Source of the DNA: Clostridia bacterium
GTDB taxonomy: Bacteria > Bacillota > Clostridia > Oscillospirales > Acutalibacteraceae
Reading direction: 5' to 3'
Assembly: GCA_900755895.1 (NCBI GenBank)
Contig: CAAEIG010000241.1
Coordinates: 66,995-130,994 of the forward strand
Length of the DNA stretch: 64,000 nucleotides
Both the position numbers and the translations under genes were made by a program. The notes under the pieces were generated by a model that worked only from the letters and a program-made list of their open reading frames with translations, had not been told where the DNA came from and made no database searches. This document shows positions 40,206 to 48,760 of the stretch, one piece after another; position 1 is the first letter of the stretch; every line of letters starts with the position of its first letter.

Positions 40206-40915
40206 CGTTTCTCACCCCAATCCAGCAATCTCACTTTCTGATTTTCTCCATCGCCCTCCACTCGAAGCCGGCGGTTCTTCACAAGCTCCAGCACCGCCAG
40301 AAATGCTGCCACCCGCTGAGAGCGGTCATGCTTACCGGCAAAGAGATCACGGTAGGAGATCACCCGCTTTTTCCACAGCTGCCGCAGAATCGCTATGGCC
40401 TGAGAAGCCACGGACACAATCTTTCTGGACACCAGCGCCGAAAAACTCTCCGGTTTGGGAGGCAATAAGCTTCTCCCTTTGCCCCATGCGGATGCCAGCG
40501 CTTGGGCTATCTCACGCGGATCGTGCAGGCGTTTGTAGGTGAGGTCGGCAGGCAACGGCTCCGGCGGACGAGTCAACAGGTCAAATGAGCACTGCTCGCC
40601 CAGACGCTGGGCGGCTTTCTTGCACTGCTCGTACTCAAGCAACTGTCCTGTCAGCTCTGCTCGGGGATCCTCGTCCTCCTCATGCTTAGGCAGAAGGGAA
40701 GCCGTCTTGATCTGCACCAACCGGGCTGCCATCTCCAAAAATTCGCTGGCAACATCCATGTCTGCCTCACGCATCAATGCAATCTGCTCCATGTATTGAT
40801 CCAGCAGCTCCGCGATAGGGATATCGTAGATGTCCAGTTTGTTTTTTGCAATCAGAGCCAAAAGCAAGTCGAGAGGGCCGTCGAAAACCTCAAGATGGTA
40901 TTCCAACTTCTCCAT
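40202..40915 (-). CDS. scpA: Segregation and condensation protein A
   Basis: Kleisin subunit that bridges SMC heads. 237 aa. The N-terminus E-V-F-D-G-P-L-D-L-L-L-A-L-I-x-K-x-K-L-D-I-Y-D-I-P-I is the family hallmark, with F-L-E-M-A-A-R-L-V-Q-I-K-T-A-S-L-L-P further in. The C-terminal winged helix is recognisable from V-A-A-F-L-A-V-L-E-L. It is the second gene of the operon, and its stop overlaps the scpB start. Confidence 0.96.
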   Translation of the reverse strand: MEKLEYHLEVFDGPLDLLLALIAKNKLDIYDIPIAELLDQYMEQIALMREADMDVASEFLEMAARLVQIKTASLLPKHEEDEDPRAELTGQLLEYEQCKKAAQRLGEQCSFDLLTRPPEPLPADLTYKRLHDPREIAQALASAWGKGRSLLPPKPESFSALVSRKIVSVASQAIAILRQLWKKRVISYRDLFAGKHDRSQRVAAFLAVLELVKNRRLRVEGDGENQKVRLLDWGEKR

Positions 40916-40918
40916 GGC

Positions 40919-41611
40919 TTACAGTCCAAACAGGCGGAACGGCGCCCTGGCCAAGCTGAAAATAATATTGCCGAAGAAACTCTGAGCGGTAGCCAACGGT
41001 CCGGACAGGGAACCGGACAACAACAGGAAAAACATCACCATGACAAAGATGTTTTGATACCGATAATAGGTATACAGCGCCCGGCTGCTGAGAAATGCCC
41101 CCACAATTCGGGAACCGTCCAGGGGCGGCATGGGGATCAAATTGAACACAGCCAGAGAAATGTTCACCAGCACGTAGTAATAGAGCATGGTGTACACAAA
41201 CTGGGTAAACCAATTCACAGGCGCAAAAGTCTCCATTGCGGCAGCAAAGAACGCACCCACCAACGCTGCAAGCAGGTTAGAGACCGGCCCTGCCAACGCA
41301 GTCAGAGCCATGTCCCGACGGGGTTTTTTAAAATAACGGCTGTCCACCGGCACAGGTTTTGCCCAGCCAAACCCGAAAAGCAGCAGCGCCAAAGCACCCA
41401 TTGGATCCACGCTGGCAAGGGGATTAAAGGTCAGACGTCCCTCCAGACGGGCAGTGGGATCCCCCAGCTTGTTGGCAACCCATGCATGGGCCAATTCGTG
41501 AAGGGGCAGGATGCACAGGATGATAAACACCACAGAGATCACTTGGGCCAACACGGACCAAACATTTACATGATAGCCTCGGACTAAGTCCATAACAACG
41601 TCAATCAGCAT
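40919..41611 (-). CDS. Site-2 protease family membrane protein (M50)
   Basis: A 230-aa intramembrane zinc protease with about five helices. H-E-L-A-H-A-W is the zinc motif (near residue 40) and N-L-I-P-M-P-P-L-D-G-S the third-ligand region (near residue 167). G-R-L-T-F-N-P-L-A-S-V-D-P-M-G is typical of the YwhC-like group found before scpA in Firmicutes. Substrate unknown. It is distinct from the SpoIVFB-like gene near 19 kb. First gene of the operon. Confidence 0.92.
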   Translation of the reverse strand: MLIDVVMDLVRGYHVNVWSVLAQVISVVFIILCILPLHELAHAWVANKLGDPTARLEGRLTFNPLASVDPMGALALLLFGFGWAKPVPVDSRYFKKPRRDMALTALAGPVSNLLAALVGAFFAAAMETFAPVNWFTQFVYTMLYYYVLVNISLAVFNLIPMPPLDGSRIVGAFLSSRALYTYYRYQNIFVMVMFFLLLSGSLSGPLATAQSFFGNIIFSLARAPFRLFGL

Positions 41612-41645
41612 AGGATTCTCCTTTTTCTTCTTGATCGCTGAGAGG

Positions 41646-41674
41646 ATTATACCCTATTTTCGGAAAAAACTCAA
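41646..41674 (-). promoter_or_regulatory. Promoter of the M50-scpAB-dacF operon
   Basis: TTGAGT (41669-41674) and TATAAT (41646-41651), minus strand, are 17 nt apart. Confidence 0.7.
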
Positions 41675-41691
41675 TTCCTTTGAAAAAAAAC

Positions 41692-41720
41692 TTGCATTTC
41701 CCAGTGGAATCTGCTATAAT
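41692..41720 (+). promoter_or_regulatory. Promoter of rpmB
   Basis: TTGCAT (41692-41697) and TATAAT (41715-41720) have a 17-nt spacer, 47 nt before rpmB. Confidence 0.75.
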
Positions 41721-41767
41721 TTCAAACGTTGTAAATTTGGATTATACTCAGGTTAGGAGGTGCAGAT

Positions 41768-41956
41768 ATGGCAAAATGTGATTTCTGCGGCAAGGACGTG
41801 TCCTTTGGCATCAAGGTTTCCCACTCCCATCGTCGTTCCAACCGGACTTGGAAGCCCAACATCAAGCGTGTGAAGGCTGTGGTCAACGGCACTCCCAAGC
41901 GCGTGTACGCCTGCACCCGTTGCTTGCGTTCCGGCAAAGTGACCCGCGCTGTCTAA
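41768..41956 (+). CDS. rpmB: 50S ribosomal protein L28
   Basis: Large-subunit ribosomal protein, 62 aa. It is the zinc-binding form, with C-x-x-C near the start (C-D-F-C) and C-x-x-C near the end (C-T-R-C). S-H-S-H-R-R-S-N-R-T-W-K-P-N is the rRNA-binding stretch. AGGAGG lies upstream. Single gene with its own promoter and terminator. In Bacillus rpmB follows spoVM; here it lies 18 kb away. Confidence 0.97.
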   Translation: MAKCDFCGKDVSFGIKVSHSHRRSNRTWKPNIKRVKAVVNGTPKRVYACTRCLRSGKVTRAV

Positions 41957-41979
41957 TCTGCCTACGCAAATACGGCTGA

Positions 41980-42019
41980 GAAATGAGGGGCCATCCTTTC
42001 GGATGGCCCTTTTTTCTCA
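41980..42019 (+). terminator. Bidirectional terminator after rpmB
   Basis: GGGCCATCC (41988-41996) pairs with GGATGGCCC (42001-42009), followed by six Ts. An outer CTGAGAAA/TTTCTCAG pairing can extend it, and it also serves the convergent gene at 42030. Confidence 0.9.
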
Positions 42020-42029
42020 GCCTTTTTCT

Positions 42030-42890
42030 TTATCCAAAGGGACGTTCTCCCGTGAGGGCACTCAAATCCCCGCCCATAAACCCGTTGATGATTTCGGAAG
42101 CGAGCCCCTGCGCCTCTCCATACAGCTCAAAAAAGCTCTGGCAGGAACCCTCATCCCCCCAAGGAACGTTGCTCACATTGGCATAGTCCACATCGTCCTC
42201 CTCTGTCAAAGGTACGATATGGCTGGAAATATTGCTGGGTTTTCCCCGCTCCAGGCGGGATATCAACTTCCGCTTCAGCCCAGTTCTATCCGTGACCAGC
42301 GAAAACACTCTGTGAGAATCATCCATGGCCTGCACCAGCAATTCCTCGGACACGTCTTCCCCGTAAAGAGTGAACAGCACATACCGGTACAGGTGCGCGA
42401 TTTTTCGCTCCACACCTTCGTTCTTGGGAAACAGCTTCCCCAAAGGAACCTCCGAAGGCAGCTTTCCGGTTTCCGCACGGAGAACAATGGCGTCCAAAGC
42501 CGATTCCACCTGGCCATGCAGAGTGGAGGTGGTCTCACAAGGACGCTGCTTCACCATCTGCGCGGCAAGCCAGTTTATGTACGGATGAGCAATGGAATCC
42601 AAAGAGTAATGGCACACAAATCCCCATACATAGGAGCTGTACACCGGGTCCGGATGCTTTTCCAAGAAAGAGCGCATGGCCCCCAGCACCTTCGAAGGTA
42701 CCGCTCTGTGGAGGCGGTCCGCATACTCCGCAACGGACTTCCCCTTCCAGAAGGGAAGGTACCGATGGCAGAAAAAGAAATCCGGCCCCTGTGCTCCCCA
42801 AGCATAGGCACAGAGATCCAGGGAGGCCTTATTGGGCAGCGCTTCTCGCACATTCTGGGAAAAAAGAGAATGGGTCAAACAAGCTGGCAT
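42030..42890 (-). CDS. Zinc-dependent phospholipase C-like protein
   Basis: A 286-aa protein of the zinc-dependent phospholipase C/S1-P1-like helical fold. A-W-G-A-Q-G-P-D-F-F, H-R-Y-L-P-F, G-F-V-C-H-Y-x-L-D-S-I-A-H-P-Y give the His/Asp metal ligands. No signal peptide is seen, unlike the secreted enzymes, so an intracellular role is likely. ATG at 42890 follows GGAG. It follows the RluA-family gene by 19 nt. Substrate unknown. Confidence 0.82.
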   Translation of the reverse strand: MPACLTHSLFSQNVREALPNKASLDLCAYAWGAQGPDFFFCHRYLPFWKGKSVAEYADRLHRAVPSKVLGAMRSFLEKHPDPVYSSYVWGFVCHYSLDSIAHPYINWLAAQMVKQRPCETTSTLHGQVESALDAIVLRAETGKLPSEVPLGKLFPKNEGVERKIAHLYRYVLFTLYGEDVSEELLVQAMDDSHRVFSLVTDRTGLKRKLISRLERGKPSNISSHIVPLTEEDDVDYANVSNVPWGDEGSCQSFFELYGEAQGLASEIINGFMGGDLSALTGERPFG

Positions 42891-42909
42891 AGAGTCATCT
42901 CCTTTACGA

Positions 42910-43788
42910 CTAAATAGCGGGCGACACATCCGCTACCCAGGGAAATGCCCGCAAGAAATCCTCTGGGAATGGACAGATCAATTTCAAATCAGTGCGCAGC
43001 GGCACACAAGTCAAAGACACCGCCCCGCAATGGAGCGCCTGTCGAGGGATCCGCTCCAAAGAGCCGCCATATAAGTCGTCCCCTGCCAAAGGGTGGCCCA
43101 GGGACGCCATGTGCACTCGAATCTGATGGGTGCGGCCGGTCTCCAAGCGGAATTTCAGCAAGCTGTGGTTCTCCTGCTGCAGGAGAGATTCCCAATGGGT
43201 CACAGCTGGCTGACCATCAAGGCAGCAGTGACGGCGAATCTTGCTGCCAGGCTCCAGACCTATGGGAGAATCCACCGTGCCGGAGCCGGAGAGCTCCCCT
43301 TCCACCACGGCATAATACACCTTCTCTATCTGGGCTGAAGACACCGCTGCCCGGTGCTTTCCCACCACTAGGATTCCGGTGGTATCCCGATCCAAACGGT
43401 ACAGCGGACGGAACCCGGGGGACTGTCCTGTCTGCTGGTAGTAATAGGCCACACGATTCAACAGGCTGTCCCGATCATGACCCGGAGACGGATGAACTGG
43501 CATGGCGGGCGGTTTCTCCACAACCAGATAATTGGAATCCTCCCACAAAATGGACAAGGGGCCCTCCACAGGCTCATACTCCTGTGATTCCTCTGGAAAA
43601 CACAGTTCCAGAACATCACCGGAGGAAAGTAAATCCACAGTGCGACAGGGTACCTCATTGCGCCGCAGTCCTCCTCCCTGCCGCAGCTTGGTGAGCACTC
43701 TGGCAGAAAGTCCCAAATGGCGCCGCACAAATTCCCTGACAGTGCGATTGTCCCACTCCGGTGGAACAGTGTAACAAAGACAATTCAT
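42910..43788 (-). CDS. RluA-family pseudouridine synthase
   Basis: Modifies uridine in rRNA or tRNA. 292 aa. An S4-like N-terminal domain (L-T-K-L-R-Q-G-G-G-L-R-R-N) is followed by the catalytic Asp in Y-R-L-D-R-D-T-T-G and by T-G-R-T-H-Q-I-R-V-H. The target site cannot be named. The ATG overlaps the stop of ispA (ATGA). Confidence 0.92.
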   Translation of the reverse strand: MNCLCYTVPPEWDNRTVREFVRRHLGLSARVLTKLRQGGGLRRNEVPCRTVDLLSSGDVLELCFPEESQEYEPVEGPLSILWEDSNYLVVEKPPAMPVHPSPGHDRDSLLNRVAYYYQQTGQSPGFRPLYRLDRDTTGILVVGKHRAAVSSAQIEKVYYAVVEGELSGSGTVDSPIGLEPGSKIRRHCCLDGQPAVTHWESLLQQENHSLLKFRLETGRTHQIRVHMASLGHPLAGDDLYGGSLERIPRQALHCGAVSLTCVPLRTDLKLICPFPEDFLRAFPWVADVSPAI

Positions 43789-44675
43789 TTATCTCGAGTA
43801 GCCAGGGACTGTGCCAGTTCCCGCAAAAAGGCGGTGTCCCCTTCAAAGCCGTCCAGAGCCTGCTCCGCTTGGGCAGTGAAAGCCTCTACCAACCGCTGGG
43901 CTTCCTCCACCCCTAAGAGGGACACATAATTCCGCTTATCTCGAGCAGAATCCATCCCTACATTTTTGCCGAGAGTAGCTGCGTCCCCCAGCACGTCCAG
44001 GATGTCGTCCCGAATCTGGAAGGCCATGCCCACACCCTCTGCATAACTGCGCGCCTTTTCCAAAAGGCTTTCCTCTGCTCCGGCAGCCACACAGCCCATC
44101 TGGCAGGCGGCGGAGATCAAAGCAACCGTCTTGCCCTGGTCCATCTCTCGGAGCAGCTCCAAGTCCACGTCCTTTCCCTCGCTGTCTAGGTCAATACACT
44201 GACCTCCCACCATACCGTCAGCACCGGCACACTGGGCTAGGATTCTGGCTCCCCGCAGCGCATCTTCCGGAGCTCCTGAGAAGGAAAGAGCAGTCTCAAA
44301 GGCTTTGGTCAACAGGCCGTCCCCGGCCAGCAACGCCATGGCCTCTCCATAGACCTTGTGATTGGTGGGACGGCCCCGGCGCAGATCGTCATCGTCCATA
44401 CAGGGGAGATCATCATGGATGAGAGAATAGGTGTGGACCATTTCCACGGCACAGGCAAAGGGCAACGCCTGCTGGGGATCCCCACCACACAGCTGACAGA
44501 ACGCCAACACCATCACCGGGCGGATCCGCTTTCCACCCGCCAACAAGCTGTAACGCATGGACTCTATGACCGGAGCAGTTCTGACATCCTTCGCCGGCTG
44601 GGGCAGGACGCTCTCCAACGCTTCCTCTATCCTGGTCAGATACGGTTCAAAGCTCTTCATCTGCAACGTCTCCAT
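43785..44675 (-). CDS. ispA: Farnesyl/geranyl diphosphate synthase
   Basis: Polyprenyl diphosphate synthase building FPP from IPP and DMAPP. 296 aa. The first Asp-rich motif is D-D-L-P-C-M-D-D-D-D-L-R-R-G and the second Q-I-R-D-D-I-L-D-V. G-G-K-R-I-R-P is the IPP site. A xseA-xseB-ispA order supports ispA. The ATG at 44675 has AAGGGG 9 nt upstream and overlaps xseB by 29 nt; ATG 44660 is possible. dxs, often next, is not present here. Confidence 0.92.
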   Translation of the reverse strand: METLQMKSFEPYLTRIEEALESVLPQPAKDVRTAPVIESMRYSLLAGGKRIRPVMVLAFCQLCGGDPQQALPFACAVEMVHTYSLIHDDLPCMDDDDLRRGRPTNHKVYGEAMALLAGDGLLTKAFETALSFSGAPEDALRGARILAQCAGADGMVGGQCIDLDSEGKDVDLELLREMDQGKTVALISAACQMGCVAAGAEESLLEKARSYAEGVGMAFQIRDDILDVLGDAATLGKNVGMDSARDKRNYVSLLGVEEAQRLVEAFTAQAEQALDGFEGDTAFLRELAQSLATRDK

Positions 44676-44901
44676 CTTCAAAATCCCCTTCGCTGGAGGA
44701 TTCCTCCTCATCCAAACTCTTCAGCTGAGATACCCGCTGTTCGGCCTTCTCCAAAATCTCATAGCACTTTGCGGAGAGTTTGGCCCCCTCTTCAAAAAGC
44801 TTCATGGAAGTTTCCAGGGACTCCTCCCCGCTTTCCAGCTTTTGAACGATCTCCTGAAGCCTTCCCATGGCTGTTTCAAAATCCACCTTTTTTCCAGCCA
44901 T
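44647..44901 (-). CDS. xseB: Exodeoxyribonuclease VII small subunit
   Basis: Helical subunit that binds XseA. 84 aa: F-E-T-A-M-G-R-L-Q-E-I-V-Q-K-L-E-S-G-E-x-S-L-E-x-S-M-x-L-F-E-E-G is the family core, and the tail is Glu/Asp-rich. ATG at 44901 follows GGAG with 8 nt; a GTG at 44907 is too near the ribosome site. Confidence 0.93.
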   Translation of the reverse strand: MAGKKVDFETAMGRLQEIVQKLESGEESLETSMKLFEEGAKLSAKCYEILEKAEQRVSQLKSLDEEESSSEGDFEDGDVADEEL

Positions 44902-44903
44902 TC

Positions 44904-46109
44904 TCACATCTCCTTTCCTAGGATCTTTGCAGAAATCTGCCCTTCTGCCAAACGAATGGACACCTGGTCCCCCGGTGCAGTTTCCTCCGGGCTTTTCAAC
45001 ACATGTCCCTTTTCGTCTGTGACCACGGCATACCCACGTGCTAACACCTTTAAGGGGCTCAGGGCATCCAGCACTCCTGTCAAAGCTCCCAGCTGCTTTT
45101 TCTCTTGCTCCAGACGGCTAAGGGAAACCGTCTCCATACGAGAGGTCCACTGATGCACCTGGTCACGGCGCATTTGAAGAATATCCTCTGGGCGCCCCAA
45201 GGGAGAATCCTGCAATAACAAATCCAGACTTTGACGCAGATACTCCACCTGCTCCCTACCCTTAGTCTGGAAAAACTTGCTGTAAGCCCGCAAATGGGAA
45301 AGCCACTCTTGGGCATTTGGCGTGCACAGCTCTGCTGCCGCACTGGGCGTGGGCGCTCGGAGGTCTGCCACAAAGTCGCAGATAGTAAAGTCCGTCTCAT
45401 GGCCCACTGCGGACACCACCGGAATGGAACACCGATACACCGCCCGGGCAACGCCTTCATCATTGAAAGCCCACAAATCCTCTAAAGAGCCGCCCCCCCT
45501 GCCTAAGATAATCACATCACAGGCGCGCTGACGGTCCAGCTGCTCCAAAGCCTCCACGATCTGGCCGGGAGCCTGATCTCCCTGAACCAGTACCGGCGCT
45601 AACAAAATCTCCGCCAAAGGCCATCGCCTTGCTGTAATCTGAAGGATATCCCTCACGGCTGCTCCGGTGGGCGAGGTAACCACACCGATCCGCTTGGGAA
45701 AAACTGGTAATGGCTGTTTATGCTCCTGGTTAAACAGCCCCTCGGCATACAAGCGCTCCTTTAGTTGCTCATAGGCCAGACTCAAGGCCCCCACACCTGC
45801 AGGATACATCTCAACAGGATAGAGCTGGTATTGACCCGAAGGCTCATAGACAGAAATCCTTCCGCGAACAATCACCTTCATCCCATCCCGGGGCTGAAAT
45901 TTCAGCAACCTCGCTGAGGAAGCAAACATCACACATTTCAGCACCGATTTTGCATCCTTGATAGAAAAGTACAGATGCCCCGACCGCTGGTGCGCGGTAA
46001 AGTTGGAGATTTCACCGGAGACCAGCACATTCTGCAACCTGCCGTCCCCCTCGATGAGGGACTTCAGAAACACATTGACTTGGGTCACCGTAAGGATGGT
46101 AGGATTCAT
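44904..46109 (-). CDS. xseA: Exodeoxyribonuclease VII large subunit
   Basis: Catalytic subunit degrading single-stranded DNA. 401 aa. An OB fold (1-105, T-V-T-Q-V-N-x-F-L-K-S-L-I-E and V-S-G-E-I-S-N-F) precedes the catalytic domain with G-V-V-T-S-P-T-G-A-A-V-R-D-I, G-R-G-G-G-S-L-E-D-L-W-A-F-N-D-E and S-A-V-G-H-E-T-D-F. ATG at 46109 overlaps the upstream stop (ATGA). Confidence 0.96.
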   Translation of the reverse strand: MNPTILTVTQVNVFLKSLIEGDGRLQNVLVSGEISNFTAHQRSGHLYFSIKDAKSVLKCVMFASSARLLKFQPRDGMKVIVRGRISVYEPSGQYQLYPVEMYPAGVGALSLAYEQLKERLYAEGLFNQEHKQPLPVFPKRIGVVTSPTGAAVRDILQITARRWPLAEILLAPVLVQGDQAPGQIVEALEQLDRQRACDVIILGRGGGSLEDLWAFNDEGVARAVYRCSIPVVSAVGHETDFTICDFVADLRAPTPSAAAELCTPNAQEWLSHLRAYSKFFQTKGREQVEYLRQSLDLLLQDSPLGRPEDILQMRRDQVHQWTSRMETVSLSRLEQEKKQLGALTGVLDALSPLKVLARGYAVVTDEKGHVLKSPEETAPGDQVSIRLAEGQISAKILGKEM

Positions 46110-47044
46110 CCGGCACACCTCTTTCTCCAAGCCAACACGGCTGCCCCGGCTGCGTTATCCGAGGAAAATTCCGGACTGGCAAAATAACCGCTATACTTTT
46201 CCGAAAGCCTCTGCCGCAAAATGGAATTGGAACACACCCCTCCTGAAAACACCACTGGCAGCTTTCCATGCTCCTCTAGCAAAGAGGCGCACATTCTATC
46301 AAGCACTAGTGCAATCGCTTCCAGACAGAACCTCGCAATCTTTTCCGGCGGCTCTCCGCGGTCCACCATTGCCCGGCACTGATTTTCAATGCCGGAAAGA
46401 GAGCAATCACTCCCCTTGAGCACCGGCCGGTACCGAACCGACTCTGTCCAACAAAGGGCCAGCTTTTCCAGCTCCGGACCGCAGGGGAAAGCAAGTCCCA
46501 ACATCAATCCCACTCGGTCCACCGCCTGACCCGCTTTCAAGTCCAGAGATTTAGCAACCAACGAAATCTCCGGCAATCCGTCCTCTCCGGGATGGACCAA
46601 CAGTGCTTCCGTGGTGCCTCCGGAGACATGAAAGGCCAAAAAGCGCTGATCCAACAGCTCCAACTTCCCTGCAGAGTATAGCGCCGCCGCAATATGGCCC
46701 TGCTGGTGGGAAAAACCTTTTACCGGAACCTTCCACGCCCGGCTCAACAGGTCGGCAGTTTGCTTTCCCACCAAAAAGCAGGGCATATAGGAGTTTTCCT
46801 CCGTAGTGGGTGTGACGGACACCCCCACCGCTGCAGGAGTACAAGCAAGGCCATCCAGAACCGGACCCAGCACCTCTGGGAGCTGGCGCACATGGTGGAA
46901 CACTGCATCGCTCTGGCGCAATCCTTTTTCCCCCGGCTTCACCGGGAGAAGTTTCTTTCTGTTTTCCAGCACACGCTCCCCGTCAAACAACGCTGCAGAA
47001 GTAGTGTAATTGCTGGTGTCAATCCCCAAATACAGCTCAGTCAT
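46106..47044 (-). CDS. TsaD/Kae1-like protein (M22 family paralogue)
   Basis: A 312-aa ASKHA-fold protein related to TsaD, the enzyme for t6A in tRNA. I-D-T-S-N-Y-T-T-S at the start, H-Q-Q-G-H (metal-binding H-x3-H), S-G-G-T and S-G-G-V-C-S-N are family motifs. It differs from true TsaD (V-E-T-S-C-D-E-T, H-M-E-G-H) and lies between nusB and xseA, a place where Clostridia keep a second copy. Role unclear. Confidence 0.82.
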   Translation of the reverse strand: MTELYLGIDTSNYTTSAALFDGERVLENRKKLLPVKPGEKGLRQSDAVFHHVRQLPEVLGPVLDGLACTPAAVGVSVTPTTEENSYMPCFLVGKQTADLLSRAWKVPVKGFSHQQGHIAAALYSAGKLELLDQRFLAFHVSGGTTEALLVHPGEDGLPEISLVAKSLDLKAGQAVDRVGLMLGLAFPCGPELEKLALCWTESVRYRPVLKGSDCSLSGIENQCRAMVDRGEPPEKIARFCLEAIALVLDRMCASLLEEHGKLPVVFSGGVCSNSILRQRLSEKYSGYFASPEFSSDNAAGAAVLAWRKRCAG

Positions 47045-47456
47045 GGGGCTTGTCCTTCTGTTCCGGCACTCGTTTGGCAATGGATGCCAACACACCGTTT
47101 ACATAGGAGGCATCGTCCTTGCCGCCGTAGGTCTTTGCCAGCTCCACCGCTTCGTTGATGGTGACGCTAACAGGAATGTTCTCCTCCCAACGCATCTCAT
47201 ATACCGCCAGCCGCAGCAGCGCCAACGCCACTTTGGAAAGTCTGCGCAAACTCCATCCCCGGATGTTTTCCGTGATGGTGCTGTCGATCTCCTCCCTATG
47301 AGCTTCCACTCCCAGGGCTTCCTGCTCTGCAAAAGCGCTGGGGATCAGATCCCTGGCCTCCGCTGCGTCATGGAGAATCTCATCCATCGGCTCCTTCCGG
47401 AGCGCCTGCTCAAATACCAAAATAAACGCCTGCTCCCTGGCTTCCCTTCTCGTCAT
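47037..47456 (-). CDS. nusB: Transcription antitermination protein NusB
   Basis: Helical RNA-binding factor of rRNA antitermination. 139 aa: R-R-E-A-R-E-Q-A-F at the start, L-S-K-V-A-L-A-L-L-R-L-A-V-Y-E-M in the middle, and P-V-S-V-T-I-N-E-A-V-E-L-A-K-T-Y-G-G-K-D-D-A-S-Y-V-N-G-V-L are typical. ATG at 47456 follows GGAGG. A terminator hairpin sits only about 14 nt before this ribosome site. Confidence 0.95.
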   Translation of the reverse strand: MTRREAREQAFILVFEQALRKEPMDEILHDAAEARDLIPSAFAEQEALGVEAHREEIDSTITENIRGWSLRRLSKVALALLRLAVYEMRWEENIPVSVTINEAVELAKTYGGKDDASYVNGVLASIAKRVPEQKDKPHD

Positions 47457-47479
47457 CGTCCCAACCTCCAGATAAAAAT

Positions 47480-47508
47480 AAAAAGGCCCACCGTTTCCAC
47501 GGCGAGCC
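47480..47508 (-). terminator. Terminator or attenuator directly before nusB
   Basis: GGCCCACCGT (47485-47494) pairs with ACGGCGAGCC (47499-47508) over ten pairs including two G-U. A T-rich tail follows on the minus strand, running into the nusB ribosome site. It ends the spoIIIA operon. Confidence 0.75.
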
Positions 47509-47557
47509 TCTGGGATCATTGTCCCTTTCCAATCACATTGTCAAGCTCCACCGGGAA

Positions 47558-47576
47558 GATCCCGCCGGGCGGGATC
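47558..47576. repeat. 19-bp palindrome upstream of nusB
   Basis: GATCCCGCC and GGCGGGATC flank a single G. It lies between spoIIIAH and the terminator; role unknown. Confidence 0.5.
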
Positions 47577-47616
47577 CAGATGGAGTTATTATACCACAGG
47601 TCCTTTCAGAAACCAA

Positions 47617-48180
47617 CTAATTTGTTCCGATGATCTTAATTTTGTCGGCACTCAATCCAGTCTGCTCCATGACAATCTCCTGAACAATCAGCGTATCCGC
47701 CTCCTCTACTGTCCCGGAAACCACCACGCTGCAATCCTCCGGAGTGATGTATGCCACGCAATCCGCATAGCCTTTTGCCTCCAGCAGGCTCTCTACGTTG
47801 GACTCATCCAGAATATTCTGCGCAATGGCAGAAGCTTGATCCACTGCCTGCTGCTTTGCGGCACTGTCCGATTCCACACTGGAAAGCACATTATCCAACA
47901 GCTCCAAAGCCTCGTCCCGGGAGGCCTGACGATCCATCCGTGCCTGGGACAGGGCCTCATCACCGGACTGCTGGGCAGATGCGTCCGTCTCCATATCGTC
48001 AGTCACAGTTTCCACATAGGCATTGTTTACCAACTGCGCCGCACCCAGCTGGCTGGTCTCAGAGGAACTGTCTCCCACGGGCAATCGATCTGTTCCGGCA
48101 AACTGCCAGTTGAGATAAACCGCCGCTCCCAGAGCCAGCACCAGAGATGCCAACACCAGCTGCTTTTTTCCAAATTTCAT
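47617..48180 (-). CDS. spoIIIAH: Stage III sporulation protein AH
   Basis: Mother-cell protein that forms a ring in the intermembrane space and binds forespore SpoIIQ. 187 aa: an N-terminal membrane helix (about 8-24), an Ala/Gln-rich coiled region, and a C-terminal EscJ/FliF-like domain (about 115-187, E-A-K-G-Y-x-D-C-V-A-Y-I). ATG 48180 has GGAGGG. Last gene of the operon. spoIIQ is not in the window. Confidence 0.93.
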   Translation of the reverse strand: MKFGKKQLVLASLVLALGAAVYLNWQFAGTDRLPVGDSSSETSQLGAAQLVNNAYVETVTDDMETDASAQQSGDEALSQARMDRQASRDEALELLDNVLSSVESDSAAKQQAVDQASAIAQNILDESNVESLLEAKGYADCVAYITPEDCSVVVSGTVEEADTLIVQEIVMEQTGLSADKIKIIGTN

Positions 48181-48212
48181 GCTTGATCCCTCCAAACGTT
48201 ATTTTCGTTGCT

Positions 48213-48743
48213 CTAAGCTCTGCTGGTGACGCACACTCTGGCAGTGGACACATCCAGAGCGGTACAGACAGCTGTGAGCAGTTTCTCCCGGACAGCAGGG
48301 TCATCGGCAAGGGCACTGACTACCACCACGCCCTGTATTTCCGGTTGGGTCTGGGTGACGGTGAGCGCACTTTGGCTACCGTCGGCATCCTCCAGCAGGA
48401 TGTGGGACGTTTCCCGCTCCACAGAGGATGCGCCCTCCTCCTGTCGGGTATTTTCCCGCTGGTCAGAGGCGTAAAGACTTCTGCCATTGTCGGCCAGTGT
48501 TACCACCACAGTGGGCGCCTCTTCCCCAGTGATGGCGGTGACGATCCGAGAGAGCTCGGATTCCAGGCGGTCGGAATAGTCCTCTTGGCTAACGGTTTCC
48601 GTCTGCTTCTCCTGGGCAGGCGCAGGATCCCAGAACGAGGACAGTCCGATGAGGGCAATCCCGCAGATTCCCAGCAGCACCACCAGCTTGAGAGATTTTT
48701 CCTTTTGGAAAATCTCCTGCAGCTTCTGTTTCCACTGGACCAT
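48213..48743 (-). CDS. spoIIIAG: Stage III sporulation protein AG
   Basis: Ring-forming component of the feeding-tube channel. 176 aa with start 48743 (AAGGAGG just upstream). ATG 48764, overlapping the spoIIIAF stop as ATGA and giving 183 aa, is an equal alternative. One membrane helix (about 20-40) precedes a periplasmic ring domain with L-E-x-x-L-S-R-I-V and the E-I-Q-G-V-V-V-V-S-x-x-A-D-D-P-x-V stretch of the family. Confidence 0.92.
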   Translation of the reverse strand: MVQWKQKLQEIFQKEKSLKLVVLLGICGIALIGLSSFWDPAPAQEKQTETVSQEDYSDRLESELSRIVTAITGEEAPTVVVTLADNGRSLYASDQRENTRQEEGASSVERETSHILLEDADGSQSALTVTQTQPEIQGVVVVSALADDPAVREKLLTAVCTALDVSTARVCVTSRA

Positions 48744-48760
48744 GGCTCCTCCTTCCCCGG

